64,000 bases of DNA from CAYFKJ01 sp964343605. GTDB taxonomy: Bacteria; Pseudomonadota; Alphaproteobacteria; UBA2966. Under the pieces are notes generated by a model, which saw nothing but the letters and a program-made list of their open reading frames with translations, had not been told where the DNA came from and did not search any database. The stretch is taken from the NCBI GenBank assembly GCA_964343605.1, contig CAYFKJ010000005.1, forward strand, positions 62,001 to 126,000, written 5' to 3'. Position numbers and translations under genes: made by a program. Below are positions 42,713-50,551 of this stretch, piece by piece (within the stretch, counting starts at the first letter, position 1; the number at the start of each line of letters is the position of its first letter).

Positions 42713-44140
42713 TTAAAAGGTCTTCAAGCCGGATAATTGTTCGACGAAGCTGGTTTCGCTCTCAAGGCAGCGGAGGTCGAGAACCAGCGCGCCGTCGTGT
42801 AGGCGTCCGATGACCGGACGGGGCAGGGCGCGCAGTGCCGCCGCCAAACGCTTGAGCGCGGCCCCACCGCCCCGCTTGGCGCCGCGCGGCCGGATCGCCA
42901 ACCCCGCGCTCGGCAGGGCGTCGACGGGCAGAGCACCGCTGCCGATCTGGCTCATGCAGTCGATGGCCTCGACGTCCAGCCCATCGCCGAGTTTGTCGGC
43001 CAGGACCGGCCGAAGTTTTGTCGCCATCCGCCGGATATCCGCTGCATCCCGAGTAAGAAACCGCAGGGTCGGCAGGCGCTCGGCCAGCCGGTCGGGATCG
43101 GCGTAGAGCCGCAACACCGCTTCGAGCGCCGCAATGGTCATCTTGTCGATCCTGAGCGCCCGTTTCATGGGATTTTTCCGGATCCTGGCGACCAAGTCGG
43201 CCCGGCCGGCAATGATGCCGCACTGCGGTCCGCCGAGCAGCTTGTCGCCGCTGAAAGTGACAAGATCGGCCCCGGCGGCAAAAGCCTCCCGCGGCGTCGG
43301 CTCGTGCGGCAGGCTGAACTTGGCCAGATCGACCAGGCTGCCGCTGCCGAGATCGATAACGAAGGGCAGGTCCGTCTCGTGGGCCAGGGTGGCGAGCTCC
43401 TCGTCGGGCACAGCAGCACTGAATCCCTCAATGGCGAAGTTGCTCGGGTGCACTTTCAGCACCATTGCGGTGCGCGATCCAACGGCTTCGGCGAAGTCGC
43501 GCAAATGCGTGCGGTTGGTAGTGCCGACTTCGTGCAGCTTGCAGCCGGCCCGTTTCATGATATCGGGCAACCGGAATGCACCGCCGATTTCAATCAACTC
43601 GCCGCGCGATACCGGAACCTCCTTCCGCAGCGCCAGGGTATTCAACACCAGCAGCACGGCGGCGGCGTTGTTGTTGACGACCGTGGCGGCTTCGGCTCCC
43701 GTCAACCGGCAGATCCAGGTTTCCAGATGGCTGTCGCGGTCCCCCCGCCGCCCGGCAGCGAGGTCGTATTCCAGGTTGGATGCTCCTGCGGCAACCGCGG
43801 TCATGGCGTCGATCGCCTCCGGCGGCAGGGCGGCACGGCCCAGGTTGGTGTGCAGAACCGTGCCGGTGAGGTTGAACACCGGTTTGAGGCTGTGTGCCGA
43901 CAGGCTCGCGAGGTAGTCCCCGACCCGGCGAACGATCGCCTCGTTTTCGGAGCCGGTTTCAGGGACGGCGTCTTCGACCGAAAGGGCCAATCGGACATCC
44001 GCCAAAACCGATTGCACGGCTTCGGTCACCAGCGGCTGGCCGTGCTCTGCCGCCAAGCCGCGGACCGGCTCCAGGTCCAAAATGCTGTGCACCGACGGCA
44101 GGGCCGCTCGCGCTGAATTGTTGTCCGGGGATTTGTTCAT
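42713..44140 (-). CDS. selA: L-seryl-tRNA(Sec) selenium transferase SelA
   Basis: From the Met at 44140 the protein has 475 residues, normal for SelA; the frame is open to 44188. Landmarks are LPSVHSILDLEPV at the N-terminus, NLTGTVLHTNLGRAALP, VNNNAAAVLLVLNTLA, and the PLP lysine in VTFSGDKLLGGPQCGIIAG. SelA converts Ser-tRNA(Sec) to Sec-tRNA(Sec) using selenophosphate as a homodecamer. It is co-transcribed with selB (TAA directly followed by ATG) and divergent from the selenoprotein gene, the two starts being 64 bases apart. The selenophosphate synthetase gene selD is not in the window. Confidence 0.96.
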   Translation of the reverse strand: MNKSPDNNSARAALPSVHSILDLEPVRGLAAEHGQPLVTEAVQSVLADVRLALSVEDAVPETGSENEAIVRRVGDYLASLSAHSLKPVFNLTGTVLHTNLGRAALPPEAIDAMTAVAAGASNLEYDLAAGRRGDRDSHLETWICRLTGAEAATVVNNNAAAVLLVLNTLALRKEVPVSRGELIEIGGAFRLPDIMKRAGCKLHEVGTTNRTHLRDFAEAVGSRTAMVLKVHPSNFAIEGFSAAVPDEELATLAHETDLPFVIDLGSGSLVDLAKFSLPHEPTPREAFAAGADLVTFSGDKLLGGPQCGIIAGRADLVARIRKNPMKRALRIDKMTIAALEAVLRLYADPDRLAERLPTLRFLTRDAADIRRMATKLRPVLADKLGDGLDVEAIDCMSQIGSGALPVDALPSAGLAIRPRGAKRGGGAALKRLAAALRALPRPVIGRLHDGALVLDLRCLESETSFVEQLSGLKTF

Positions 44141-44204
44141 CGGTTCAAGTTTTTCGATACTTGCTCTAGCATATCGCAATTCTTCCATCTGTCAGGGGAA
44201 CGAT

Positions 44205-45425
44205 ATGGTTGTTTTGAGTACGCTGCCCAAAGGCCTGCAGGACACGCTCGAAGGGCTGGACTGTCCGACATTCGATACCAAGCCCTGGGTGACCGGCAAG
44301 CCGCTCAGCGAGCGACGGGTCGCCATGGTGTCGTCCGCCGGCTTACATCCCCGTGCCGACGCGCCGTTTCGCGGCGGCGACAGCGACTATCGCGCCATTC
44401 CCGGCGATGTCGATGCCAGCGATGTTGTGATGAGCCATGTTTCGGTCAATTTCGACCGCACGGCTTTCCAGCAGGACCTCAACGCCGTGCTGCCGCTTGA
44501 CCGTATGGCCGAACTGGCCGAAGACGGCGTTATCGGCTCGGTGGCGTCGACGCATTATTCCTTCATGGGCGCGACCAACCCCTTGGAGATGGAGGCCGGC
44601 GCCCGGGAACTTGCCGGCGTTCTCAAAGCCGACAACGTCGACAGCGTCGTCCTGCTTCCTGTTTGACCGTTCTGCACGCGCGCCGTGAGCGCGCTGGGAC
44701 ACTTTCTGGAAGACGAGGGCTTGGCGACGACGATCGTCAGTCTGGTCCGTTTGCACAGCGAAAAGACGGCGCCGCCGCGCAGCCTGTGGGTCAAGTTCGA
44801 ATTGGGCCGGCCGCTCGGTCCGCCCAACGATCCCGGCATGCAGCGACGGGTGCTGACGGCGGCGCTCAGGCTGCTCGAATCGGACGCGGAACCGTCGCTA
44901 ATCGTCGATTTCGACCATGACAACCCTGAGACGTCGCCCGACCTAACCTGGGCGAACCCCGTCAAGATACCGGAGCCGGCCGGCGATTTTACGGACGTGG
45001 AGGACACTCGGGTGAAACTTGTGGCCGAACTTGCGGCGGTGGCGCCCTACTACAAGCTGGCGCAGGAAAAGCGCGGACGCACCACCGTCGGCGTCAGCGG
45101 GCTGGGCTTTGACGAGATTGCCGCCCACGTCACCTCGTTCCTGGGCGCGGAACCCGCGCCAAGCCCCAGGCCCGACATGTCGGCGGCGCTACTGCTGCGC
45201 TTCGCCGCAGATGATCTCAAGGCTTGCTACATGGAAGCCGCCGCCTCCGCGCCGGGCCGGCCTTCGTCCATGCAACTCGGCGCCTGGTTTTGGCGGGAGA
45301 CGGTGGCAGGCAAGGTCTTGGTTGCGCTCCGCGCCGCCGCACTGGAAAGCGAGGACAAGCGGTTCAAGACCGTGGCCGGATCGTTCCTGGTGCCGCGCGT
45401 CTGGGCCGCCGAACTTGGGCTTTGA
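44205..45425 (+). CDS. Selenoprotein of the glycine/sarcosine/betaine/D-proline reductase B (GrdB/PrdB-like) family, with in-frame UGA as Sec154
   Basis: The ATG at 44205 follows CAGGGGAACG. The frame runs 153 codons to a TGA at 44664-44666 and continues in the same frame without interruption to a TGA at 45423-45425. Decoding the first TGA as selenocysteine gives 406 residues. Sec154 lies in DNVDSVVLLPV-U-PFCTRAVSALGHFLEDEGLATT, a U-x-x-C redox motif in the setting known from PrdB/GrdB-type proteins. A SECIS-like hairpin starts about 12 bases later. selA, selB and selC are immediately adjacent. Splitting it into two genes (a GTG occurs at 44685) would break a conserved domain. The reductase substrate is unknown, and no GrdA/GrdC or PrdA partner is nearby. 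Confidence 0.88.
44664..44695 (+). promoter_or_regulatory. Putative bacterial SECIS element directly after the UGA codon
   Basis: Downstream of TGA (44664-44666) the bases 44678-44683 (GCGCGC) pair with 44689-44694 (GCGCGC), closing a 5-base loop CGTGA. Counting the U of UGA as 1, the loop G and U are at 22 and 23, close to G23/U24 of the E. coli fdhF element that SelB recognises. A76-T95 can extend the stem past a bulged C77. Confidence 0.75.
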
Positions 45426-45496
45426 AGGCCAATAAAAGGGAAATGTCCTCTAACCACGACTATGGTGATGCATTTTCGCTGTCCCCCCCATCCTAT

Positions 45497-45519
45497 CCTT
45501 CCCCCACCAGGGGGGAAGG
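45497..45519. repeat. GC-rich palindrome (intergenic, REP-like)
   Basis: CCTTCCCCC-ACCAG-GGGGGAAGG is a perfect 9-bp stem with a 5-base loop in the 190-base gap between the selenoprotein stop and the convergent dsbA-like stop. No T-run follows. The same shape recurs 37 bases later, suggesting a dispersed intergenic palindrome family. Confidence 0.6.
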
Positions 45520-45549
45520 GACGCACATTGAAGTTATTCGCCCGACATC

Positions 45550-45578
45550 AAAAAGCCCTCCCCCTTGATGGGGGAGGG
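45550..45578 (-). terminator. Rho-independent-type terminator of the DsbA-family gene
   Basis: CCCTCCCCC-TTGAT-GGGGGAGGG (45556-45578) forms a 9-bp stem. Read on the minus strand it is followed by CTTTTT (45550-45555), the layout of an intrinsic terminator, about 40 bases after the stop at 45616. Confidence 0.65.
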
Positions 45579-45615
45579 TTGGGTGGGGGTGGAGCCGTAC
45601 GACCGAAATGAACCT

Positions 45616-46242
45616 CTAGGTGTCGATCGGTTGAGGGCCGAGCATCTGTTCGATGTCGGTCCAAGGGCGGTACCCGGTGGTGAGCAATCGGTAGCCGGTC
45701 TCTTCCGAGCCGGCGACCATGGTCGGGAAGCCGCCGATCCCGGCGTTGCGGGAAAACTCGAACCCGCTCTGAGTGGCCTTGTGGATGTCCTCCGCTGCGA
45801 AAGCTTCTTCGAACGATTGCCGGTCGTGGCCGAGTTCGACGGCGAGGTCGCCCAGCACGCCGGCATCGGTGATATCGCGGTTTTCTGCATAGAAGGCACG
45901 ATGGAGACGCTTCAATGCTGGCAGGGAAGCGCCCTCGGCAAGGCTGTACATGGCGACGATGGCGCGGGACGGCGGCTCGGTGTCATAGACAAAGTCCTCG
46001 CGCTCGAAGAAGGCGTGGTCGAACGGCTGACCGGTGGCCTCATGAACGTGCTCCCAGTGCTCGCGGATGGAAGCCTTGGATTTATCGTCCAACGGTTTGG
46101 TCGTACCGGGCCGCAATCCGCCGAGCAGCAGCCGGACTGGTAAATCGTCGCCGAATTTTTCCTGGATGGCGTCGACCACCGGCGAAAATCCCCAGCACCA
46201 GGAGCACATGGGGTCGGCGAAATAGAGAATTTGCTGGGCCAT
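45616..46242 (-). CDS. DsbA-family oxidoreductase, FrnE-like
   Basis: A 208-residue thioredoxin-fold protein from the Met at 46242. It begins MAQQILYFADPMCSWCWGFSP with a Cys13-x-x-Cys16 redox site of unusual CSWC sequence. The cis-proline loop is GIGGFPTMVAG. There is no signal peptide, so it acts in the cytoplasm, like FrnE-type disulfide isomerases and 2-hydroxychromene isomerase relatives. It converges with the selenoprotein gene. A thiol partner for the neighbouring selenoprotein is conceivable but not shown. The frame is open 10 codons upstream to 46272. Confidence 0.82.
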   Translation of the reverse strand: MAQQILYFADPMCSWCWGFSPVVDAIQEKFGDDLPVRLLLGGLRPGTTKPLDDKSKASIREHWEHVHEATGQPFDHAFFEREDFVYDTEPPSRAIVAMYSLAEGASLPALKRLHRAFYAENRDITDAGVLGDLAVELGHDRQSFEEAFAAEDIHKATQSGFEFSRNAGIGGFPTMVAGSEETGYRLLTTGYRPWTDIEQMLGPQPIDT

Positions 46243-46477
46243 CAGCGGGCGCCCCGTTGTCAGAATTTCCAAGTCCGTTCCGGAACATTACGCTAAAGCT
46301 AAACTGCGGGTACACACGATCTGGTGAAGTGTAGCGGGCACCAAGGGTCGGCATGATCGATATCGGAAGTTGGCCATACCGGCAGGGCGGGATAAGTTAC
46401 AATCTCTACCGATTGGTGAGCATACCCCCTGCCCGCTGACCGAACAGGGTGCATCACCTGCAACGAGGAGGGTTGCA

Positions 46478-47245
46478 ATGGGAATTTACCGGCGCCTTAT
46501 CGTGCCGGCGATTTGCATGGCCCTGTTGGGATTGAGTGCGAGCGCCGTGTCCGCCGCGGAGAAAAAACCGGTGGATGACCGCATCACGCTTCTCGGAGAA
46601 GAAATTCCCGGCGGCTTCCTGAAAATCGAGGGCATCAAAGGGATCGGCGTATATCCGGACCTTTTCTATGAAGCAGCGGCGGCCTCCGATACCGACATCG
46701 TTTTCCGCTATGTCCCCTGGGGAAGGGCCTTTTGGAAGGTTGAGCGGTCGACCAATCTGCTGACCTTCCCGCTTACCCGGTTGCCGGAACGCGAATCCCA
46801 ATATCGCTGGCTGGTGCCTTTGGACCGGGACGAGATCGTGTTCCTGACAACCGGTGCGCGGATTAATGATCTGGATCAGGCGAAAAAATTAAACCGGATC
46901 CTGGTGTGGGAAGGCTCCAGCATGGAGATTTTTCTTCAGCAGAATGGTTTTTCGAATTTGCTGCGGGTCGCCAAATCCCAATCGATCCTTCGAATGCTGG
47001 TAAACGGGCGTGCCGAAGCCTGGTTCACGGTTCGGCCTGAAGAAAGCGCGACCTTTTCGGTCGGAGGAAAACCCGTAGACTTGGTGGCTGGAGACGTTGT
47101 CAACACCGAATCGGTCTGGCTCGTCGGGGGCAAGTCATTCAAATATTCCGAAACCTCCCGCCGTTTTGCCGACAACCTCCGAATTCTGGTTGAAAAAGGG
47201 CGGCTGAAGGAACTCAAGGCGAAATACGGCTTATCCCGGAACTAG
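46478..47245 (+). CDS. Periplasmic substrate-binding-like protein (SBP_bac_3 type)
   Basis: From the ATG at 46478 (behind GAGGAGGG) the protein has 255 residues with a signal peptide of about 26 residues (IVPAICMALLGLSASAVSA). The rest resembles family-3 solute-binding proteins: GIGVYPDLFYEAAAASDTDIVFRYVPWGRA, LTFPLTRLPERESQYRWL, LVEKGRLKELKAKYGL near the end (blocks). No ABC or TRAP components are adjacent. It ends 45 bases before the convergent hybrid kinase gene, so it may act in sensing rather than transport. Confidence 0.75.
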   Translation: MGIYRRLIVPAICMALLGLSASAVSAAEKKPVDDRITLLGEEIPGGFLKIEGIKGIGVYPDLFYEAAAASDTDIVFRYVPWGRAFWKVERSTNLLTFPLTRLPERESQYRWLVPLDRDEIVFLTTGARINDLDQAKKLNRILVWEGSSMEIFLQQNGFSNLLRVAKSQSILRMLVNGRAEAWFTVRPEESATFSVGGKPVDLVAGDVVNTESVWLVGGKSFKYSETSRRFADNLRILVEKGRLKELKAKYGLSRN

Positions 47246-47289
47246 GCCGCGCGGAATTGCGCGTACGGGCGATGGCGGCAAGGGCCCGC

Positions 47290-50200
47290 CTATATTTGAT
47301 CGATATATTTGATGACCCGGGAAAACGCGCCTTCGATGTTGTTTGCCGCTGCCTTGATGCCCTCCCAGTCGCCTTCCTTGCCAGCGGTTTCCAGCGCAGC
47401 GCAGATATCGCCCAGGTCGTTGGCGCCGACGGCGCGGGAGGAGGATTTCAATTTATGAGCTGCCTTGGCCACGTCGTCGGCCGAGCTCGCCTCGAACGCA
47501 TTCATGATTTCCGCGACGTTGGAATGTGCGGGTTGCACGAAATCGGTGAGAATTTCCTTAAACGTTTCCTCGTCGTCGCCGAACACGCTCTTGAGTGCTG
47601 AGGGATCGATTGCGGCGTCATTCCTGGCTTCAACAGGTTCCGCGGTGTCGATTGACGGGCCCGCTTCTTCCTTCTCCGGTTCGGTCGGGCTTCGGACCTC
47701 CGGCATCCACTTCCTCAAGACAGCCTTGAGTTTCGGCATTTCCAGTGGTTTGGACAGGAAATCATCCATGCCCGCTTCGTAACAACGCTCGACTTCCGCT
47801 TCCAGGGCACTCGCCGTGATGGCAACGATGGGGAAACGTTGATCGGATCCGCGTTCGGTCTCGCGGATCGCCTCGGTCAATTGAAAGCCGTCCATTACGG
47901 GCATGTGGCAGTCGGTCAAGAGAATGGCGTAAGACTTCGACCGCCACGCTTCGAGCGCCAGCTTGCCGTCTTCGCAGAATTCGGCCACATGCCCGAGCAG
48001 TCTTAACTGCCGTCCGATGACATCGCGATTGGTCGGATTGTCCTCGGCGACCAGGATCAACGCGCCTGCCGCCTCGGCCTCCTCGACGCTCGGCAGTTCG
48101 TGCGCCTCGGTCGGGATTTCCTCATCGTCATAGATGACTTCCGGACTGGCCCGGCCGACAGCGACGGCGACGCCTTGGATGAAAGGTGCCCGTTTCAGCG
48201 GTTCGGCCTCGACATAGACGGTATTTGCCAAGTCGGCGCGTGCGGCCCGGGTGCGGGTTTTGGTCATCACGACAAAGCGGAGGTCGGCCAGTACCTCCTC
48301 GGCGGATAACTCTGTTACCTTCGCGGCCTGCGCCTCCATCGGCCAGGCGGAGCCGAGCACCACGACGTCGTAAGGTGTTTCCGAGGATGCGGCATCCAGC
48401 AATTCACCCATCAGGTTGTCAAAATCACCAGACGTCGTGACCCTGGCCTTCCAGTGTCGAAGGTACCGCGCGTCGAGTTCCGATTCCTCCTCGATGTCGC
48501 CGACAAACAGGATATTGAGACCGGAGAGGTCGTGGCCGTCGGACTTGATTTCATGCTGTTCGCCAACCGGAAACGTCAGTGTGACGATGAAGGTGGATCC
48601 TTCTCCGAGTACGCTTTCCACTTCGATCTTTCCGCCCATCATGTCGATGAGCCGTTGAACAATCGAAAGGCCCAGACCGGTGCCGCCGAAACGGCGGGTT
48701 GTTGAACTTTCCGCTTGTGAAAACTCCTTGAACAGGTCGGCCTGGGCAGATTCCGAAATGCCGATACCGGAATCGGTAATCTCGAACCGCACAGTGGCGC
48801 TACCGGGATCTTCCGACGGCGACAGGTGAGCCACGATTAGGACTCGGCCCTCTTCGGTGAATTTGATGGCGTTGCCGCCGATGTTGAAGAGAATCTGGCG
48901 TATCCTCACCTGGTCGCCCATGACGGCATCGGGAATATCCGGGTCAACGTGGATGCTGATCGCGATGCCTTTGGCGCGGGCATTGGACGCCAGGGTTTCG
49001 GAGACACCTTCAACAGCGTCTCGCACTGAGAACGGTATCTTCTCAAGGCCGAGTTTGCCGGCCTCGATCTTCGAAAAATCAAGGATGTCGTTGATGATGG
49101 TAAGTAGCGAATAGGCTGAATCCCTGACCGTCGTCAGCATCTGACGCTGATCCTCGGCGAGCTTGGTTTGCACCAGCAGATCGACCATGCCGATGACGCC
49201 GTTCATGGGCGTGCGGATTTCGTGGCTCATGGTGGCGAGGAAGGCCGCCTTGGTTGCCGTTGCTTCCTCCGCGACCTTTAGGGCCTCTTCCAGCTCTTCG
49301 GTGCGCGCTTCCACGCGCTCCTCCAGTGTCTCATTGGTCTGGCGGAGCGCTTCACGGTTCTCCTCAATTTCCTGGATTTTCGCCCGGATCGACAGGCGCA
49401 TTTTGTCGAAGTTGTCCGAGAGCATCCCGAGTTCGTCGTCACGGGTCACTTCGATTTCCCGGTCCAGATTGCCGCCGGCAATTTCGAGCGACGATTGCGT
49501 CAGCGAGAGGATGGGACGGGTAACGACATTTGCGATGAAGTAGGCGGAAATCAGCATCAGCAGGGCGACGCCGGACGCCAGGTAAACAACCAGGCTTTGA
49601 AGCTTCTTGATCGACGAAAACGCTTCCGCTTCGTCGATTTCGGCAATCAACGCATAGGTCGTTTCACCGAACTCCACCGGCAGGTGGGCGGCGAGAACCG
49701 ATGCGCCACGGTAGTCGATGATAATCCCGTGGCCGGTATTTCCGGCCAGAGCCGACCGACTCGACTCCGTGTCCACCCGTCCGCTGGCCGGGTTCTCAAA
49801 GGAAGCGGAAACCGACCGGTTCGAAGCATCCAGGAAGGAATCCGAGCGCATCAGGTTGTCGGGGCCCACGAGATAGGCCTCGCCCGATCTCCCCATGCCC
49901 GAACGCTCCAGCATGATTTCGTTGAGCGCCCGGTTGGTCATCTTGAGGACCACGGCGCCGGTCGCCCCGCTGCCCTGGTCGATGGGTGCAATGAGGAAGG
50001 AAATGACCTGACTGTCGGAGGGCAGGTAAAGCTGGAAATCGGTGGTGACGGCCTTTTCGAAACCCTGCTCCAACGATTTTCCCAATAGGCTGTCCTTCAG
50101 GGGGCCGTCAAAGACGTTCTGCGCCAGATCCGATTCCCGGTTCGTGGAATAGACGATGTCGCCGTCCAGGCTGACCAGCATCAGGTCGTGGTAGCCGTAC

Positions 50201-50547
50201 TCCTTGATGAACTGGCGGAACGATTCGCCGTACTCGAGGCTTTCGAAGTAGTCGTACTGCTCTAGGTCAACCTGGCCGTCCTGTACGGCGGAGGAGAAGG
50301 CGTCGAGAGCGGCGCCCATGTGCGAGCTTTGGGCCAGCACCTTGATATCCGCCTTGGTCCGCCTGTCCAGTAATTGTACCTGCGAGAATTTGCCGTCACG
50401 AACGCTGATCAGGTGATTGAAGACTTCCTTGGAAATGGATTCCTTCGATTGCTCCAGCGAAAACCAGCTAACGACGGCAAGCGGTATGAGACCGACCGAC
50501 ACCAGGACGATAATCAGCTTCGCCTTGATGTTCAGCCAGGACGTCAT
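47290..50547 (-). CDS. Giant hybrid sensor kinase: Cache sensor, HAMP, HisKA, HATPase, pseudo-receiver, receiver, HPt
   Basis: A 1085-residue kinase. TM1 is at about 10-30, followed by a large periplasmic double-Cache-like domain (about 35-320), TM2 (about 322-345), HAMP (to about 400) and a coiled coil. HisKA has the phospho-His in MSHEIRTPMNGVIGM (about 440). The HATPase includes IGGNAIKFTEEGR and FGGTGLGLSIVQRL. A receiver-like domain at about 690-800 lacks the acidic pair and phospho-Asp (LNILFVGD, VVVLGSAWPM). A true receiver with Asp in LLTDCHMPVMDG (about 880) and an HPt with His in AAHKLKSSSRAVGAN (about 1030) follow. It lies 4 bases after a periplasmic binding-protein gene, so the pair probably forms a ligand-sensing phosphorelay. 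Confidence 0.92.
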   Translation of the reverse strand: MTSWLNIKAKLIIVLVSVGLIPLAVVSWFSLEQSKESISKEVFNHLISVRDGKFSQVQLLDRRTKADIKVLAQSSHMGAALDAFSSAVQDGQVDLEQYDYFESLEYGESFRQFIKEYGYHDLMLVSLDGDIVYSTNRESDLAQNVFDGPLKDSLLGKSLEQGFEKAVTTDFQLYLPSDSQVISFLIAPIDQGSGATGAVVLKMTNRALNEIMLERSGMGRSGEAYLVGPDNLMRSDSFLDASNRSVSASFENPASGRVDTESSRSALAGNTGHGIIIDYRGASVLAAHLPVEFGETTYALIAEIDEAEAFSSIKKLQSLVVYLASGVALLMLISAYFIANVVTRPILSLTQSSLEIAGGNLDREIEVTRDDELGMLSDNFDKMRLSIRAKIQEIEENREALRQTNETLEERVEARTEELEEALKVAEEATATKAAFLATMSHEIRTPMNGVIGMVDLLVQTKLAEDQRQMLTTVRDSAYSLLTIINDILDFSKIEAGKLGLEKIPFSVRDAVEGVSETLASNARAKGIAISIHVDPDIPDAVMGDQVRIRQILFNIGGNAIKFTEEGRVLIVAHLSPSEDPGSATVRFEITDSGIGISESAQADLFKEFSQAESSTTRRFGGTGLGLSIVQRLIDMMGGKIEVESVLGEGSTFIVTLTFPVGEQHEIKSDGHDLSGLNILFVGDIEEESELDARYLRHWKARVTTSGDFDNLMGELLDAASSETPYDVVVLGSAWPMEAQAAKVTELSAEEVLADLRFVVMTKTRTRAARADLANTVYVEAEPLKRAPFIQGVAVAVGRASPEVIYDDEEIPTEAHELPSVEEAEAAGALILVAEDNPTNRDVIGRQLRLLGHVAEFCEDGKLALEAWRSKSYAILLTDCHMPVMDGFQLTEAIRETERGSDQRFPIVAITASALEAEVERCYEAGMDDFLSKPLEMPKLKAVLRKWMPEVRSPTEPEKEEAGPSIDTAEPVEARNDAAIDPSALKSVFGDDEETFKEILTDFVQPAHSNVAEIMNAFEASSADDVAKAAHKLKSSSRAVGANDLGDICAALETAGKEGDWEGIKAAANNIEGAFSRVIKYIDQI

Positions 50548-50551
50548 GGCT

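Noticed and set aside
44685..45425. Separate gene starting at GTG 44685 after the TGA at 44664
   Set aside because: It is in the same frame as the upstream part, starts only 18 bases after the TGA, lacks a ribosome binding site and would begin in the middle of a conserved redox motif. Selenocysteine read-through explains the data better.
45497..45578. Two-unit CRISPR-like repeat
   Set aside because: Only two palindromes of different sequence with no spacer-repeat regularity and no cas gene. They are intergenic hairpins and a terminator.
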